Below, piece by piece: positions 23,901-37,900 of a DNA stretch of 64,000 nucleotides. The DNA comes from Ascidia mentula. Its lineage: Eukaryota > Chordata > Ascidiacea > Phlebobranchia > Ascidiidae. Where the stretch lies: the NCBI GenBank assembly GCA_947561715.1, contig OX387205.1, positions 12,343,001-12,407,000 of the forward strand, given 5' to 3'. Position numbers and translations under genes: made by a program. A model generated the notes under the pieces. That model did not search any database. It was not told the origin of the DNA and was given only the letters and a program-made list of their open reading frames with translations. Every line of letters begins with the position of its first letter. Position 1 is the stretch's first letter.

Positions 23901-26900
23901 GCCAAAGTATCACCTCGGAGCTATTCACAAGTTAAAGCACCCCAGCCAAAGCAGACACCAGCGTATAACCAGTCGGTCAATCCACAGCGTACCACCACTA
24001 CTTCAACTTTCTCGCGGCCTCGAAGCCAATCACCCCCCTCCAATTCATCAAGTTATTCATCACAGGCTTCAGTGGTTGTAAGGCGGCCAAATGCTGCAGC
24101 CAACCGAAACAAGTAAGTGACATTTTAGAATAAAAACCTAAAAAATACGAAGTGAATCCATGTACAACAGCTTGATGTATGGTAGACCAAAATCAGCTGC
24201 AAAAGATGATTATGTTGTTGGCGATTTGATTTGGAAGTGAAACTTTTAAATAGATAATTTTATTTTGCAATTTGGTCAAAATGTATAAAATTCATACTAT
24301 TATTGTATCTGTATGTGTTTGCATTAGCAATGGTATATGTAAATTTGCAGCATTGTTACATCTGGTAAAAAAAAAACAGAATGAGTTTAGAAAAATTAAC
24401 CTATTTTCAACAGGCCTCGACCCAAATCTGATTGGATATCTGATTCGAAGACTGACCGCTCTCAAACATTACCCAGAAACTACCAGAATTTTGCAGCCCC
24501 TAAACCCTACCAGGCACCAACTGCCAGCAAGTTTCAACAGATCCGTAGAACAGCATTCGCAAATAAGAGAAATATGTGGGAAAACATGGCCCAGGAAAAG
24601 AAGGAACCCACTGCTCGACCCTCTCCACAGCACCTCTCTGCTCTTCTAAAACATGACAACCCTCAAGGAGATGACTCAGTGTTTACCAGACAATCCACAT
24701 ACTCCCACAGTGATCACAGCATGTCAGCGTCTCAAGACAGTTCGTCGTCGTTGGAGCTAAGTCCTAGACAGGACACACAGCAACAAGCTCCCTCTTGGCA
24801 AGTTGAACAGAAGCAAAACAACAACAGAAATACAACTACGGCAAGTTGGTCAAAGTCGGCAACTCTACCTAATCAGGGCAGGTCATATGCGCCTGTTTCA
24901 CCACCTGTGCAAGTCAAGACAGTGGAGCCTGTACACCATGAACCAATCACAAATGGACATAAAATTGAAAAGGTTGGTATATTTTAAAGAATTAGAACCA
25001 GTTGTTGTCATTTGTTACACGTTTGTGTAAAGGCTAGACATTAAAAATGGCCAATTCTCTGAATGGTCATTATTAAAATTCGCTTTGTGTGTTGCCTAAA
25101 AATTAATTTACGAAAGCGATAATCTTATAAAAGTCCAAATATTTACTTTGCAGCCGCAGTCACATGACCCAGCTCCAACCTTTACCGTTCAGCCAGTGAA
25201 GCAAAAGTCAGTTTCCCCACGGGTGAATGCCAACTCCACTGACCCTCTGTTTGACGACATGAAAATTTGCATCAACCAGCGTCCGAGAAGTGAGAAGGGA
25301 TTTGGTTTCACTGTTCGTGGAGGAGATGACGGGAAGCCAGTCATTGTGAACACCGTCAGTCCAGGTGTGAAAAGTTACTTTTGCAGAATATGCAAATAAA
25401 TGGTATGTTATCGAGAACAAGGTCATCAGTTTGGAACAGACAAATAAACCTTATTTGAAGCTTATTTGGTTTTGTTATTTTGTTTTACCAATATTTATAT
25501 TTTTTCAGATTTTTTTAGTGGTTTAATGTATCTACCATTTGAGGTTTTGTAAAGTTTTGCACAAATACCAAGTATTGCTAATGACATTTTTTGCATTTTG
25601 TATATTAAGGGTTATTTGTTTTGGGCATATTTTAACTTCAAATATAATATGCTGGTTTGTTAGAGTTACCTTTTCTCTCAGCATACTAAAGCTTTAAAAG
25701 GCCCAAGAAAGCTTAAATCGAAACTTGCCTACACTATTATAGCTGCCGTATGTCGTGTAAGTTGCCCTAATGCGCCGCCTACCACTTTACAAATATTTGT
25801 CTTCACCCTTTGCGAACAAATGCAAACAAAACTTGCTTTAAGCAGCGATTCTACCCAGCCCAAGTAAAATATGCATCATGTAGAGCACACACGGAATTTT
25901 GAAACTACAATTGGACTGTTCCATTTAACTCCCTTAGAAAGGAAATATTAGTGGCTTGTGGATTCAAGCCTAAACTCATTTGTGGTCATACTTAATACAA
26001 AGGTTTCTGAGGTTTTATGGGCCTGCTTGTTGGTGTGTGTACTTAGTCATGTGAGCCCTGCTATTCATGATTGAGCTCTAGGATTAACGACACCCTCCTT
26101 GTTCAAGCCTGTGGTAATCCTTCTGTGTTGTGCAATGGTATACACTTGGATTGAATTGATGACATATTACCCCACATTTAGTTTGTGACATGGCTATTTT
26201 ATTATATACAACTTGGCAATTTTTTCCATTAAAAAGTGTTGTTCAACTTGTTGAATCATTAGACTTGGTGAATACATTTATCACAAATCATCTTGCTGCA
26301 CATTATTTATAACAAAGTTGTGTTTTAATTCAGTGTTTGCTAACATGTCTGCATATACTGTAAGCTGTTTGAGAACACCCTTTTTTATTTTTAGGATTTA
26401 TTTTTCTTAAACACGTTTTGCAATCAATCTTAAGTAATTTTCATGTTTTTCAGGTGGTGCTGCTGATATTTGTCAACTGTGCGTTGGAGATGAAATTCTT
26501 GCCATCAACGATGTTCGATTAGATTCAACACTGACACAGGATGGAATCGTGCAACTGATTGTTGATAGCGTTATCACAGGGAATCTTTCCCTTGACATTC
26601 GAAGATATGGAAAAGCTAAAAAGAGTATGTTTGTGAAATTATAATTAAATATAAGTAGATTAAACTATCAAGGTGCTTAATGTATCATAGTGCAGCAGGT
26701 ATCTGGATTTAAAAACTGTAATAAATGATAGAAAATATTTGTGGTTTTAATCTTGCCGTACCAATTGTGCCTCAAATATCATATGCTGAATAGAGAATGT
26801 TGTTTGATAGTCCCCACTCCCCATTATGTGAATAATAGGCAGAAAAATGTTTCAGCATTGTATAGTTTTCTTTTAAACCGAAGATCATCTGATTAGGCAT

Positions 26901-29900
26901 CAAAATATTTGGAATATGAAACCTAACAGCATGCGAGCATTCTGTCTGCTAAGTCTGACTACTGGGATTTTTTCCCAAAACACAATGCTGTCCTTTGTAG
27001 CATCACAAAACTTCTGCAGCAAAGTTTAAATGCTTTCTTTTGTTGATAGCAAACCCCCTTCGCCTCAGCGGAACAAAGGTTGTCATGACGCCACGAGGTT
27101 TCGTTCAGGTGCGTTCAGACAAGGGCAAGACCCAGGTTGTTACCACAAAAATGGTGAACGGCAACTCAGGAGACTCCAACAATGAGAAGGTACGATTTGT
27201 AATCCCTACATTGACTTTTCTTTCCTTTTGTGATGCTTCATGCTACAATAGCTGACTTTGGGGTTGTTTTAATAGTGTTCCTTGTTGTAGGAAAGACTTT
27301 TTTGCTTCCCAGAAATTTTGACAACAACAAATCAGGCTATCATTTTTATTTGAATGAAAAACAATATCTTTACCATGGTCCATGTGTAAATTTTGCACAA
27401 ATTTTAATGCAACTGCAGGGACAACTTAGCTAGTGCTTACTATTTTATTCCTATTCTTACACTGTTCAATGTGTGTACCTCCAGTTGATTTCCAGTCAAA
27501 AAAATCCGTTCTCTGCACAGGAAAACCACTTACCCGAAATGCATGACGATCTTCCCCCACCCCCTGATGACCTTTTGACCCCCACCCCAGTAGCGGAGGT
27601 GCTCCCGCAAAAGCAGTCCGCTGTCAGTCGGCTCTCACCCAAGCAGCCTTACCCAAAAGCAAGCACCCTGCCTTCGAGTTATAGGTTAGTGGGCATGTTC
27701 ACCCTAAGCAAAATGCACGATATCCAAGAACCTCAGAGGCAGCAATGTTTGAATTAGAAATATCTTTACATAAAGCTTGGTGAGGAATTAATGTACTATT
27801 CTTTTGTGTGTGTTTTATTGTGCCACAGTGGCACTTGTGAACAAATGTGTATAAAAACCTAGACATTGTTTCTGCAACATTGAAATGTCTGTAATGTTTG
27901 TTACACCACAGTATGTTGGATTGCGTTTCAAGGTTTAGGATTACACCGGATTGTATTGTGTTGCTTCGCAATCCATTCAACTTTCATGGTGGATCAAATT
28001 ACTTTAATTAATTATTTATTAATTATGCCATGGTCCTTGGTGAAAATCCAGGTGGCATCAATGGGATATTTTATGTTTATAGAGAATGTTGAAAAGTACA
28101 AAATTTTGTTATCCCGAAATTTATTTGAAGCAAATTGTGAACGTGGTAATTTTATGGACTACAGCATAAACCTTGTTGCACCAGACTGGAGGATGCCAAA
28201 TTTGGTTATACAATAATATGGGAAATTTTATTAATAGTTGAAAAGGTGTAGATTTCTGGTTAATTTATGGGTAACATGATGCAAGCAAGAAAATACCTTT
28301 CTCATCCCATGGAAATCCAGGAAATTTAGCAGCATTTACGCTTGTACCATGATTCAGTGCTTGGGATTTTCCAGTAATTAGTTTACACCGGGTTTATCTT
28401 CAACCAAATCACTGTCCATTAAATAGTAGATTATTATTTCTTACATATATGATTGTGCTCAATGCTTATTCGGAACAATGATGATTTTAGTCACTGGTTC
28501 TCAACCTTTTTGCCCTTGCGTAATTTTTTTCAAATTTAAGCCAGGGTTTGCCTGTATGAAGGAAATGCTCTCAAAAAGCCTAATGGTCTAACCTTAAAGT
28601 GCAGACATCATCTGCCACTTAAGCACATTAATTATTTACAAACAGCTGTCCTACATTCTGGGCCAAATATCCTGCTCCACAGACACATTGAATTTAACAT
28701 TGGGTATAAATTATTTGGCCTTCATGTGATTAAATTGTTTGCATTGTGTTAATTAATGCAACCCAAAGATGTTATTTTTTGTGTTTTAGGAATGCCAATC
28801 CATTGACAGACTTGATCCAAGCTGCTAAACAACCGACCGATCAAGGTGGGTACAAATGCATGTGAAATATTTATCAGGCAAAATACAATTTTTATTGTAA
28901 TAACAAACATTGACTGCTAGGTATATTTAAATTCAAAATTCCTTTCATAAAATAAGTTTATTTTTAATTGGAAATAGTGTATATACATTAGATTATTGTC
29001 AATGGTTATTCTCACACAGTGATGTACCAACATTCTATAAAAAAATTATTTAACTGTTCTTATATTTTTTGTAATGATGACTCTGTATTCAGGTGACACA
29101 AGAGCCAGCAAGACATGGGCGCCCAACACACATGTACGTCAGGTATGCAGGATTAGCGTATACTGTATAAACACATAGGCTGTAGTTTGCTGCTTCAGGC
29201 TGTTTTTATGGGAAGATGCTTGTATGTGCTCAACGAAATTAAACGTCCAAAGCACAACAAACAATAATTATGTGTGTCGTATTCTGTCAAGGCATGTATA
29301 CTTGAACTGTAGTTTTGTGTAGTTGTGCTGAAGATTGCACTGACTATTCCAAATACACTAATTATGTATCTATATCTGTAGATTTTGAACAATGCAATTT
29401 AGCCAAAAACCTATTGAAAGTTGGTGATTTTTGGCAAATTACACATAATTTAATAACCCCAAAACACGGTTATACTGATATTAACGCACAAAAGAAAAAC
29501 ATATAACGCTGTCAGACAAATGTCAAAGAACAAACATATATTTTTAGTTTTACGAGGACCATTAGTCAAAAAAAATGTCACATTGCCTGAAAAAAGTTTA
29601 AAGAAAAAACATGTTTCTTGAAATTCACAGGGACGCTTTAGTTCGTATGACGATGAAGAAGTCAGTGACGAAGATGAAGTGGATGATTACGACGTCAAGC
29701 AAGCTCAATATGAACTTGATGTGGAAGAATCATATATTCAGGCCGAACGGCAGCGTTTTGATCGTGACAACACCCTCAGAAAACAGGTAAATATAAATAA
29801 GCTGGTGAGTTTATCAACACAGCTTGGAGCTGACGACATCCTTGTCATCTAAATAGCCAGACAAAGACTTTTTAGGCAAATTGAACGTCAATTTCTTTGA

Positions 29901-32121
29901 CTGGTTTTTGTGTCAGTCACATTTATCTGCTGATTCAGTGCTGGTCCATTGGTTTCCTTTGTCATTTAGTCGTTGTTGTAACACAAAACCACATTTCAAC
30001 AGGTGGGACTACCTTAGAAATGCGTTGCACATCTCGGTGTTTATAACCTGGTAGCGGTGAAACCTTCCTGTACTTGGAGTTTTAATCCATTAACTACAGA
30101 GAAATATATTTGTACGACATTGCAAAAAAGTTTTTATTGTTAAAAGGGCAAATTATTATTTACACTAAACCCAGCAAACAATTTTGAATTTAGTTTAAAT
30201 GCAGTGTTGTAGTTCACAAAATTTACTGTATAATTTCTGGTTATACACACACAGTTATGTATTATATTACCAGTTCACAGCCTAGCGGCATCCTGTACAA
30301 CAGCCTGTAGCATTATGACATAATCCCAGATTAAACCTGTTTAGCAGGCATTTGCCCATGGAGGTAAATCACTTGAAGGAATTTTTAATATGTCTCACTA
30401 CTGCTATGATGTCATCAAGCAGATTAAACGTTTAATAAGAAAACTGAGTTTTTGTAAGTTGATACTGGTTAAAAGTTTTAATCGTTTATGTGAAAAAAAA
30501 CGTTTTACCACTGTTAGTAAAGATCATATGTTGAATTTTGCATAAATCAAAATCTTGTAATAAGCACAAAGCTTCACTCAATTTGTGTTTTTTGCTGCGG
30601 GCGCCATGAGCATTGTAATGTTGTTATCACTACTTTTCATGTTGGTGTAAGTAGTGCAAACTTATGAAAGACAACAGTAAAGTTAGTATCTCACTCATTT
30701 AAAGTTAAAACATTATGCAATGCATGTGCAACATGTGTTCACAACTAAAAAATACAAAATATGCTCGTAACCAGTAAACTTGCTTCCACCAGCATTTAGC
30801 ACCACACTAAATCACTTCGCCAACAAGTGGTGTTTTGTGACACACAGAAATGTTTTTAGCTCCTGGAGGAACAGAGAAGTTTGGAGGAGAGGGAAGCCAG
30901 GAGGGAAGAGGAGAAACGGAAGAGGAATGAAGAAGCTCGCTTGGAGGAGATGAAATTGGAAGAAGAATTAAAGTAGGACAAAATATATGTTAGGATTCAA
31001 CTTGTGTTTGTTAGCATCAATAGAACACATATTCACATCAATTACATCTAAGTTGGTTCGTTCCATGTTTCTGCTGATACAATTACCTTCATACACTTTT
31101 ATTGCAGGAGAATTGAGATTTTGAAGCACCAGCAACAGAAGAAACGCGAAGAAGAACGCCGTCGTCTTCTTGAAGAACAAACCATGCCATCCGGGTAAAT
31201 CTTGTGTTTACATTACATTTTTTAAAAAAAGCTTGATATGTCGGGTGTTTTTTTATGTCTGTATCAACATAAACAGCATGCATAAAGGAACGTGCTTCGC
31301 TTTGATTAAGCAGACTGCAGTTTTTGTTCCCTGTAAGTTTTGACAAGCGCCCAAAAGTAAAAAGATGTTAATACAGGCTGGTCGTTTATGAACTGTAATG
31401 ACAAAAGCATTTGGCAAAAAATAAATATATGACCAAGAAGTTCAGAAAAACACATTTTGGGGAGAGAAATGTGGATATAGATAAAACCTATGTGCAAAAA
31501 AAGCCATAATAACATTGGCAAGCTGCAGATAAAACCTCATTCACAACCTAACCGTATAACCTATTTTACAGACTCCACATCAAAACAGCCACCAAGAACC
31601 AAAGTGGAGGAATCAGTCACTGGCTCATCGAGGAAGCAGAAAGATCCCGGCAAGCAGAGGAGGAGGGAAGAAGAAGAGTTGCAGCTCTTGATTACAAGAA
31701 AGCGGTGAGCAGTGAAGTCTGGATTTTTTTCGGTTTAAATTATTATTTTGGTGTCACAGCCAGGCATATCTTAATTCAAAGAATCTGTCCTTCTAGCATG
31801 AAATGGTTATAAAAGCAGGTTGAACATGTTTTGGCCTGCAAATAAATCATCTGCTTTAAATAAGGTTTTTCAGCTTTTGATATATCCAGTGACTTGTTTT
31901 GTTCCGCAAAAATCCGAATTTCGCACACAACAATGAACCTCAACATTATTTGACAGGCACCGGGTAGCGCCGCCTTGCCGGACCATGTGATCCAGCACCT
32001 GTCCAAGCGGAACGGGCCGGGCCATTCGTCACAGCGTAACTCCCAAGCCAGCAACTCCCAGTTGCCCGATACACTCACGCACATGTGGAACGACCCAAAC
32101 ACGCAAGCCACGCTTCTGTAA
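20951..32121 (+). CDS. LMO7/LIMCH1-like PDZ protein without CH or LIM domains
   Basis: Seventeen exons: 20951-21006, 21544-21687, 22146-22278, 23222-23364, 23588-24112, 24414-24972, 25154-25364, 26454-26624, 27050-27189, 27521-27684, 28790-28845, 29093-29142, 29631-29786, 30860-30972, 31108-31194, 31572-31704 and 31957-32121; 1001 residues. Family signatures: DMMVRRTTGHMP near the N-terminus, a DUF4757-like segment (TRRRSATFDAWKRKEDRETL, then KTYKEMVEDKKRREMDLFDE), a PDZ domain at about 556-645 (EKGFGFTVRGGDDGKPVIV ... GDEILAIND ... LSLDIRRYGK), a charged coiled coil, and SHWLIEEAERSRQAEEEGRR. LMO7 and LIMCH1 bind actin, myosin and junction proteins. Here the CH domain (N-terminal) and LIM domain (C-terminal) are absent. 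The middle is Ser/Gln-rich and disordered, with an LPPPP motif that could bind EVH1 or SH3 domains. The C-terminus QATLL fits a class I PDZ ligand. Family call is firm; exact orthology is not. Confidence 0.88.
21141..21307. repeat. Foldback element with 49-bp perfect inverted arms
   Basis: Left arm 21141-21189 (starts TTCTGAGTATAAAGAGACTG) and right arm 21259-21307 (ends TCTCTTTATACTCAGAA) are exact reverse complements over 49 bases, with a 69-base spacer. The spacer contains GACGTTTCGA, also found in the foldback at 56040-56182. The perfect match implies a recent origin or gene conversion between arms. It lies in intron 1 of the LMO7-like gene. Confidence 0.9.
28488..28690. repeat. Possible hAT-like transposon remnant
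   Basis: CACTGGTTCTCAACCTTTTT at about 28491 is close to a common hAT terminal sequence (CAGTGGTTCTCAACC). A matching right terminus and an 8-bp duplication were not found, so the right limit is a guess. It lies in an intron of the LMO7-like gene. Confidence 0.3.
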
Positions 32122-34913
32122 ATAATGACAAGCTCATGTGAGAACAGCTACGAGCTTTCACGTCGTCGTTGGCCCGGCTCTGGGCACTTTTGTTCCGCCA
32201 GGGGGCGCTGTCCAAAGTTTTTTTGTATGTTTTTGTGTGCGTTGTAATAGTGTTATGACTCTTTTTCTTCTCTGGCGTTTTTATTTCCGCCTTTCGGGAG
32301 TTTGAATGCTCCCGCAGGGGTACGCACTGCACCCGCTTGATTTTAAAGATGACTCGCAATCGACGTTGCTGTGCTTGTAACCCCGTGGACTACGTTAATG
32401 TTGCAAGGGTGGTATAAGCTCAGTTATATCGTAATGTTAACAAAAATCCTAAACCCTTTTTTCAACCAGTTTGGCGACCGTTGCGTTGTATTGTTGCTTT
32501 GTGAATATGGAGCTGATTTTTTTCCGGCGATAAACCGCTCACTGCTTGACTCGTCAGCGCCACCGCGTGGTAAATCGCCCTTTTATTCAATTTTGCGTGC
32601 AGACACCAGCAATTGACTCGCTATTAGCGCTTTTCTTGTACAGAGATGCATAGTATGGCTGTAACTTTTTTACTTTTTTCTGTAGTCGCTTTTCTTAGCT
32701 TTCCATTGCACAACCAGCAAAATTAGGTACGGTAACAAAAATGCGCGATAAGGTACGGCAGCAAACTAACATCCCCACTGTTCTTAAAAGCTCAAGCAAA
32801 AATCGGTACTAAATAAAAAAAAAGTTTGTTAATTTCTTTGGTGCTCTGTAGACTAAAAAAAATATCCCCGTAATTTTGTTTCCGAGAAGTTCACATCGGT
32901 GTGACGCAACAAAGCACATTGTGACGTCATAATGGTAACGTTTCCCCTCCCCCTGTGTGCTTTTACATCGACAGGGGTGTTGTATTACGCGCTTACGCAA
33001 ACTCACTCTTAACTTCATTGTGATTTGTTCATTGCTTTTAGCTGCAAAATGCGGTCGCTATTTGTTAAAATAACGGTATAATCTATGTGTGTACGTGCGC
33101 GACTTTTCAAAATGCTTTTTCCTGTTGTCGAAGTACTTTCCGGTTTATCCAGAATGCAGTTCCATCAGAACGAACTACAACAGTTTTATTCGTTCACGCA
33201 TATGCCGTTACAATATTTCTATATGCGGGGGAAGGTTTTGGAGCTGAATTGCTTTGGCACGGATTTGACATCCATCATTGAGGAACTACACACCCTTACC
33301 TTGGCTTGCGTTTTATTCACAAATCTTCGCATCCTAAAGCTACCGTCAGATAGATACGGGTTGCCTCACTGTCATATGTGTGATGTGGTTAAAAAACACA
33401 CGGCAAGGAGCTTTTCTAACCCGTATTCACGTTACCCGCTGTTTGTGTACGGCCCCAGAAAATTGTTTTGTTATGACGCAAATTGTTTTAGTTTTTGATC
33501 GAAAATCGTTCTGGCGGTTGCGTGTTGTAAAAATTCCGCTGTAATCCTGATTTGTACCCCTAAATCTATAGAAAACTAACACTATTTTTATTTATTAAAG
33601 TTTTAACGGTGCCTCATACAGTATTACCATTCGGCCTTAACTAACCGTGGAACTTATCTGGCCCTTTTACATCTAATTTCAAACTTCAACCATTTGGCTT
33701 TCGTCTACTGAACGAAGAAAACTAACCACCTTTACAAGGTGCTTTTAATTTAAAACTTGTACCCGCTTTGTAATGCTTCGCCTGAACTTAGCAACCGCAT
33801 TGCTTGTGTATTGAAAGCGCCAAAAGCTGTACAACTGAGCCACGTGCTGTAGAGGTCATTTGCTCACAATCGTCTCCGTTGTTTTCTCTGCCCCGTGTTC
33901 GTTTCTCCCCTCGTAGTGTTTAGATGCGCGTTTCTCTGTAGCAGATATCGGTCGTTTAAATAAACTACAGCTGCATTTTGTGTTTACGTGTCTTCAATTT
34001 CAAAATTTAACAAAGAATTTGAAGAATTTATTTTAATTTTGAAAGAGGTGTGCCGCGTAATTGTAATTTAGTAGTCGCAGCAAGTTGAGCTAGGTTTCTG
34101 CATCGCAGCCTAATTTTAAGTGGGGATTTAAACCGAGCTTAAAGTTAATCGGGGTTTCTGCATACCTCCCTAAGTCAATCCAGTGCCCCTCACGAAGCAG
34201 GCGCAATTTATTTCCACGTGAAACACTTGTTACTAGTCACGTAAAAGTATTCTTGTGACGAAACCAAAACTAATAAGTTAACAAGTTACGCCATGCATAT
34301 TTGTGGTAAAACGTAAATAATTTGCTTCAGATGGGGTTTCTCGAAACTCTCTTTGACTTGTTGATGTGTTTGTGTTCGATCTAGGACTACATTGTATCAT
34401 ACTGACATTTATTTGTTTCTAAATACAAGTAGTTCGTTGATACCTTATTACATAATCTAATTTTTTGATTAAGATAATTTTTAAAAAGTAAAAAATCGCT
34501 TTGCAAATAATCAACCAAATTTCGGGGTGCCGGTAATCACTAGATGTCACTAGAGATAAGTGTAACCATAACAACTCGTCACGCTTTATTGACAAATGAT
34601 TAGCCTTGAATTGGGAAAGCGCTTCCAAGAACCAGATTGCTGAAAGCAAATTTCGCGCGTTGTAAGTAGTTGATATTAGTAAGTCAACAATCCATATTAA
34701 TTTGTACGTCAGGTAGATTTGCAAAATATTGTTTTGAAACATTTAAAAGCTTTGTTGTAGCTTATTATTTTTGTGTGCGCTAAAGGGTCAAAATAATCCT
34801 TACCAACATAGGTTTCATAAAAACAGAATCTTGAACAGGAGCTTTTCCAGCACATTGCTTGAGATGATTAATACTGTTTTTACTTTTCTTCCAGCTGATG
34901 TGACGTTGCAAAA
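32122..34913. other. Spacer between the LMO7-like gene and KIF9
   Basis: 2.8 kb with no gene I can support. AATAAA at 32812-32817 could end the LMO7-like transcript with a 0.7-kb 3' untranslated region. The longest open frame (33085-33498, 137 codons) has no family signature. A pyrimidine-rich acceptor (TTTTCTTCCAG) ends at 34894, 19 bases before the KIF9 ATG. Confidence 0.45.
32812..32817 (+). terminator. Candidate poly(A) signal of the LMO7-like gene
   Basis: First clear AATAAA downstream of the stop at 32121, about 690 bases away and followed by a T-rich stretch. Confidence 0.35.
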
Positions 34914-37900
34914 ATGAGTACCTCAAAAAATAAAGTTAAAGTTTTTGTGAGGTTTCGACCAACTCCAACATTTTCTCATCAATCAATAGAATTCCTCAGT
35001 GATAGACAAGTATGTAATTATAATTGTAACTGTTCATGTAGCCTATACCTTTCTTTGTGGAAATGTTAAAAGTTATTTTGTGCAGACCATCAACATCCAT
35101 GCCAAAAAAGATGACAAAAGGAAAGTAGTGAATAACCAAGTGTTGGATTGGTCTTTCAAAGTGGATGGAATTCTTCATAATGCCAGTCAGGAACAGGTAC
35201 ATCTTGCTTGACATTATAATTTGTTGGTCCCAATTGTACTATAAAAACAGCTGGGTCTATCTTAAATGTTGGTGTTATTATTTTTCAAACTGCAACATCA
35301 AAATTAAGTTTGCCAATATGAGTTTCATGCACTACTTTTTATATTGTGTGTTTTTTAGTGGTTTGAATTTTGACCTCTGTTTTGGGTTATCAGGTTTATG
35401 ATACTGTTGTTTCGGACATGACAAGTAATGCTTTGCATGGGTACAATGGAACCCTCATGGCCTACGGTCAGACAGGTGCTGGAAAAACCTTTACCATTAC
35501 AGGAGCAACAGAAAACTACAAACAAAGGGGTGTTATTCCAAGAGCAATTGCACAGGTGTGATAAACATGGTATCTGCATATCCATTGTGAGATGTAAAGC
35601 CTTATTTTTAACACTTTAGGATTTGTGCAATATGAAATTAAGTAATGTTGTTGGGCAATTAGTCATTTTTATCATAGTTTTTGGTTATAGCTCATACTAT
35701 GCTAGCTGCAAAGGCCTTTACTTTTTGATCTCAGGTAATGTAATAATATTGATCATAAGATTCTGGGACAAAGCAGCTTTTTGCTGACGAGTCTTTGCTG
35801 TACTGTCGGTTTAACTTGTACTGCACCACACACAAAATTTTTGTATTTTATGTTATTGATCAGCTTGTGTGCAAAAAAATTAGTTCACCCATGGTTGTAC
35901 TATATTAATTTGTAGATATTCCGTTCAATCGAAGATCAAAGTGACAAAGCTGTTTCAGTCAGAATCTCCTACCTTGAAATTTATAATGAAAATATGTTTG
36001 ACCTTTTGTCCACTTTGCCTGACTCTGGAGCAGCCTCTCTAGGTAAAATGTGTAAATTTTGTTGAATTACAGAAAAATAAAGCTATTTCAAGCTGCAGCT
36101 AAGTTATTTTTTGTGGTGTCCCTTGCAACATGTCTTGCATTCCCTTCAAAATAATTGTTTATTTTTGGCTAATTTAGCAAAATTGTATTGTTACAGGTTA
36201 TGGGGATTCTATGACCATTGTAGAAGGTGGAGATGGAAGCGTTTGTGTGAAAGGCCTTTCTCTTCATACAGGTAATATTTTCTTTGCACAAAACATTTAA
36301 GAGTCCTCACTTAATTGGAATTCTCTTATGAATACCCCCACTTGTGTATTCTTATTCATAATCTTGCCTTATTTCTCTGGCACATTTAAGAGTCCTTCAA
36401 ATTATGCCAAGTACTTTCTTGCACAGCCAATAACGAGGGCGAGGCGCTCAATCTTCTCTTCGAAGGTGAAACTAATCGAGCAATCGCCGCACATTCACTC
36501 AACAAAAACTCGTCAAGGTCGCATTGCGTCTTCACAATCCATATCGAGGTTAGCTCTGATTTCACCTTTGTTCACAGTGGAGTACAAATGGCTCCAACTT
36601 TGGACTTTTAAATACAATGTTTTTGTTTGAAAAGTTGATCACAAATTATGCAAAAATTACAACTAGCGGAAATGCAGTTGTGGTGTTTAAAGTGTTGCTA
36701 AAGTAGCATTGTATTATTTTTGTCCAGTCACGTTCAAGAACGGAATCAAACGCTAAATACGTCACGTCGAAGCTGAACATAGTCGATCTTGCTGGTTCGG
36801 AACGTATCGGAAAAACTGGAGTAAGATTTGAAAAAAATCTTTGATGTAGAAATAACTGTGCAAAAATAATTTTTGCAGCATGGTCCTTTTGTCTGTCGTG
36901 TTGTATAGATTCAATTTTTTGAAAACTTATTAGGTGCATAATGAGTTAAAAAACCATAAAAACGATAATATATATTGCCAAAACAAATATTGTGGTTAAT
37001 TTTTTCCTGTCCTTGTCCAAAACAAACACGTACCAATTCAACCTGAACGACGAGGTCCGAGCGAACAATGCCATACAATGTCACCACAACAATGCCCCTT
37101 TCATTTTCTAGTCGGAGGGGCAGATACAGCGGGAGGCATTGTACATCAACAAATCGTTAACGTTCCTGGAGCAGACCGTCATAGCGTTGGCTGACAGGAC
37201 CAGAGGCCATATTCCCTATCGTCAGACTAAGCTTACTCATGTTCTAAAGGTAATTACTGCCGAATTGCAAATCTTTTTTTTGTGCATGTTTGATTGCTTT
37301 TTAATTTCAGGACTCCATCGGAGGGCGCTGTTGTACCACACTGATTGCGAATGTTTACGGAGATGTGGCGCAACTTGAGGAAACGGTATTTTACTAATAA
37401 TAAGCAATATAGCCAACAAATCTGTTTGTGCAATACGACTTGCTAATACTTCGTTTAACACGTAATCATACGTGATAGAAAAATGATTTTGAAATTTCTT
37501 GAAAGGTGTTACAAAATATCCTGACGGAGTTAAAATGTTCCGTCCTGATAACATATACAATATACTTCAAACAAATCTCCATGGCCATGAAAACCGAAAC
37601 CCACGCAAGCCCTTTCATAAAATATTCGCTAGATTTCGACCCTTCGTTTTGCAATGCGAATGACCTGCGTACCAGTGCAAGCAGCTGTTAATGATCATTA
37701 CGACCCATGGTTACTTGTACGAGAGCTTGAAGGAGAAATCAAGCAGCTTAAACAGGTAAACATTCAACTGCATAGGTCATATGTTTTAAGGTTCTACCGG
37801 TGTCGTTTCTTTTTCTGCGGTTGGTGTCATGGGTTGATGTGTATTTGTTTAGGAACTTTCCATGCACAACACGCTCGCCAATCGTTCGCAAGTGAACTAC

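Noticed and set aside
33085-33498. 137-codon open frame between the LMO7-like gene and KIF9
   Set aside because: No recognisable domain, no splice partners, an overlapping open frame in another phase, and unremarkable composition; likely chance.
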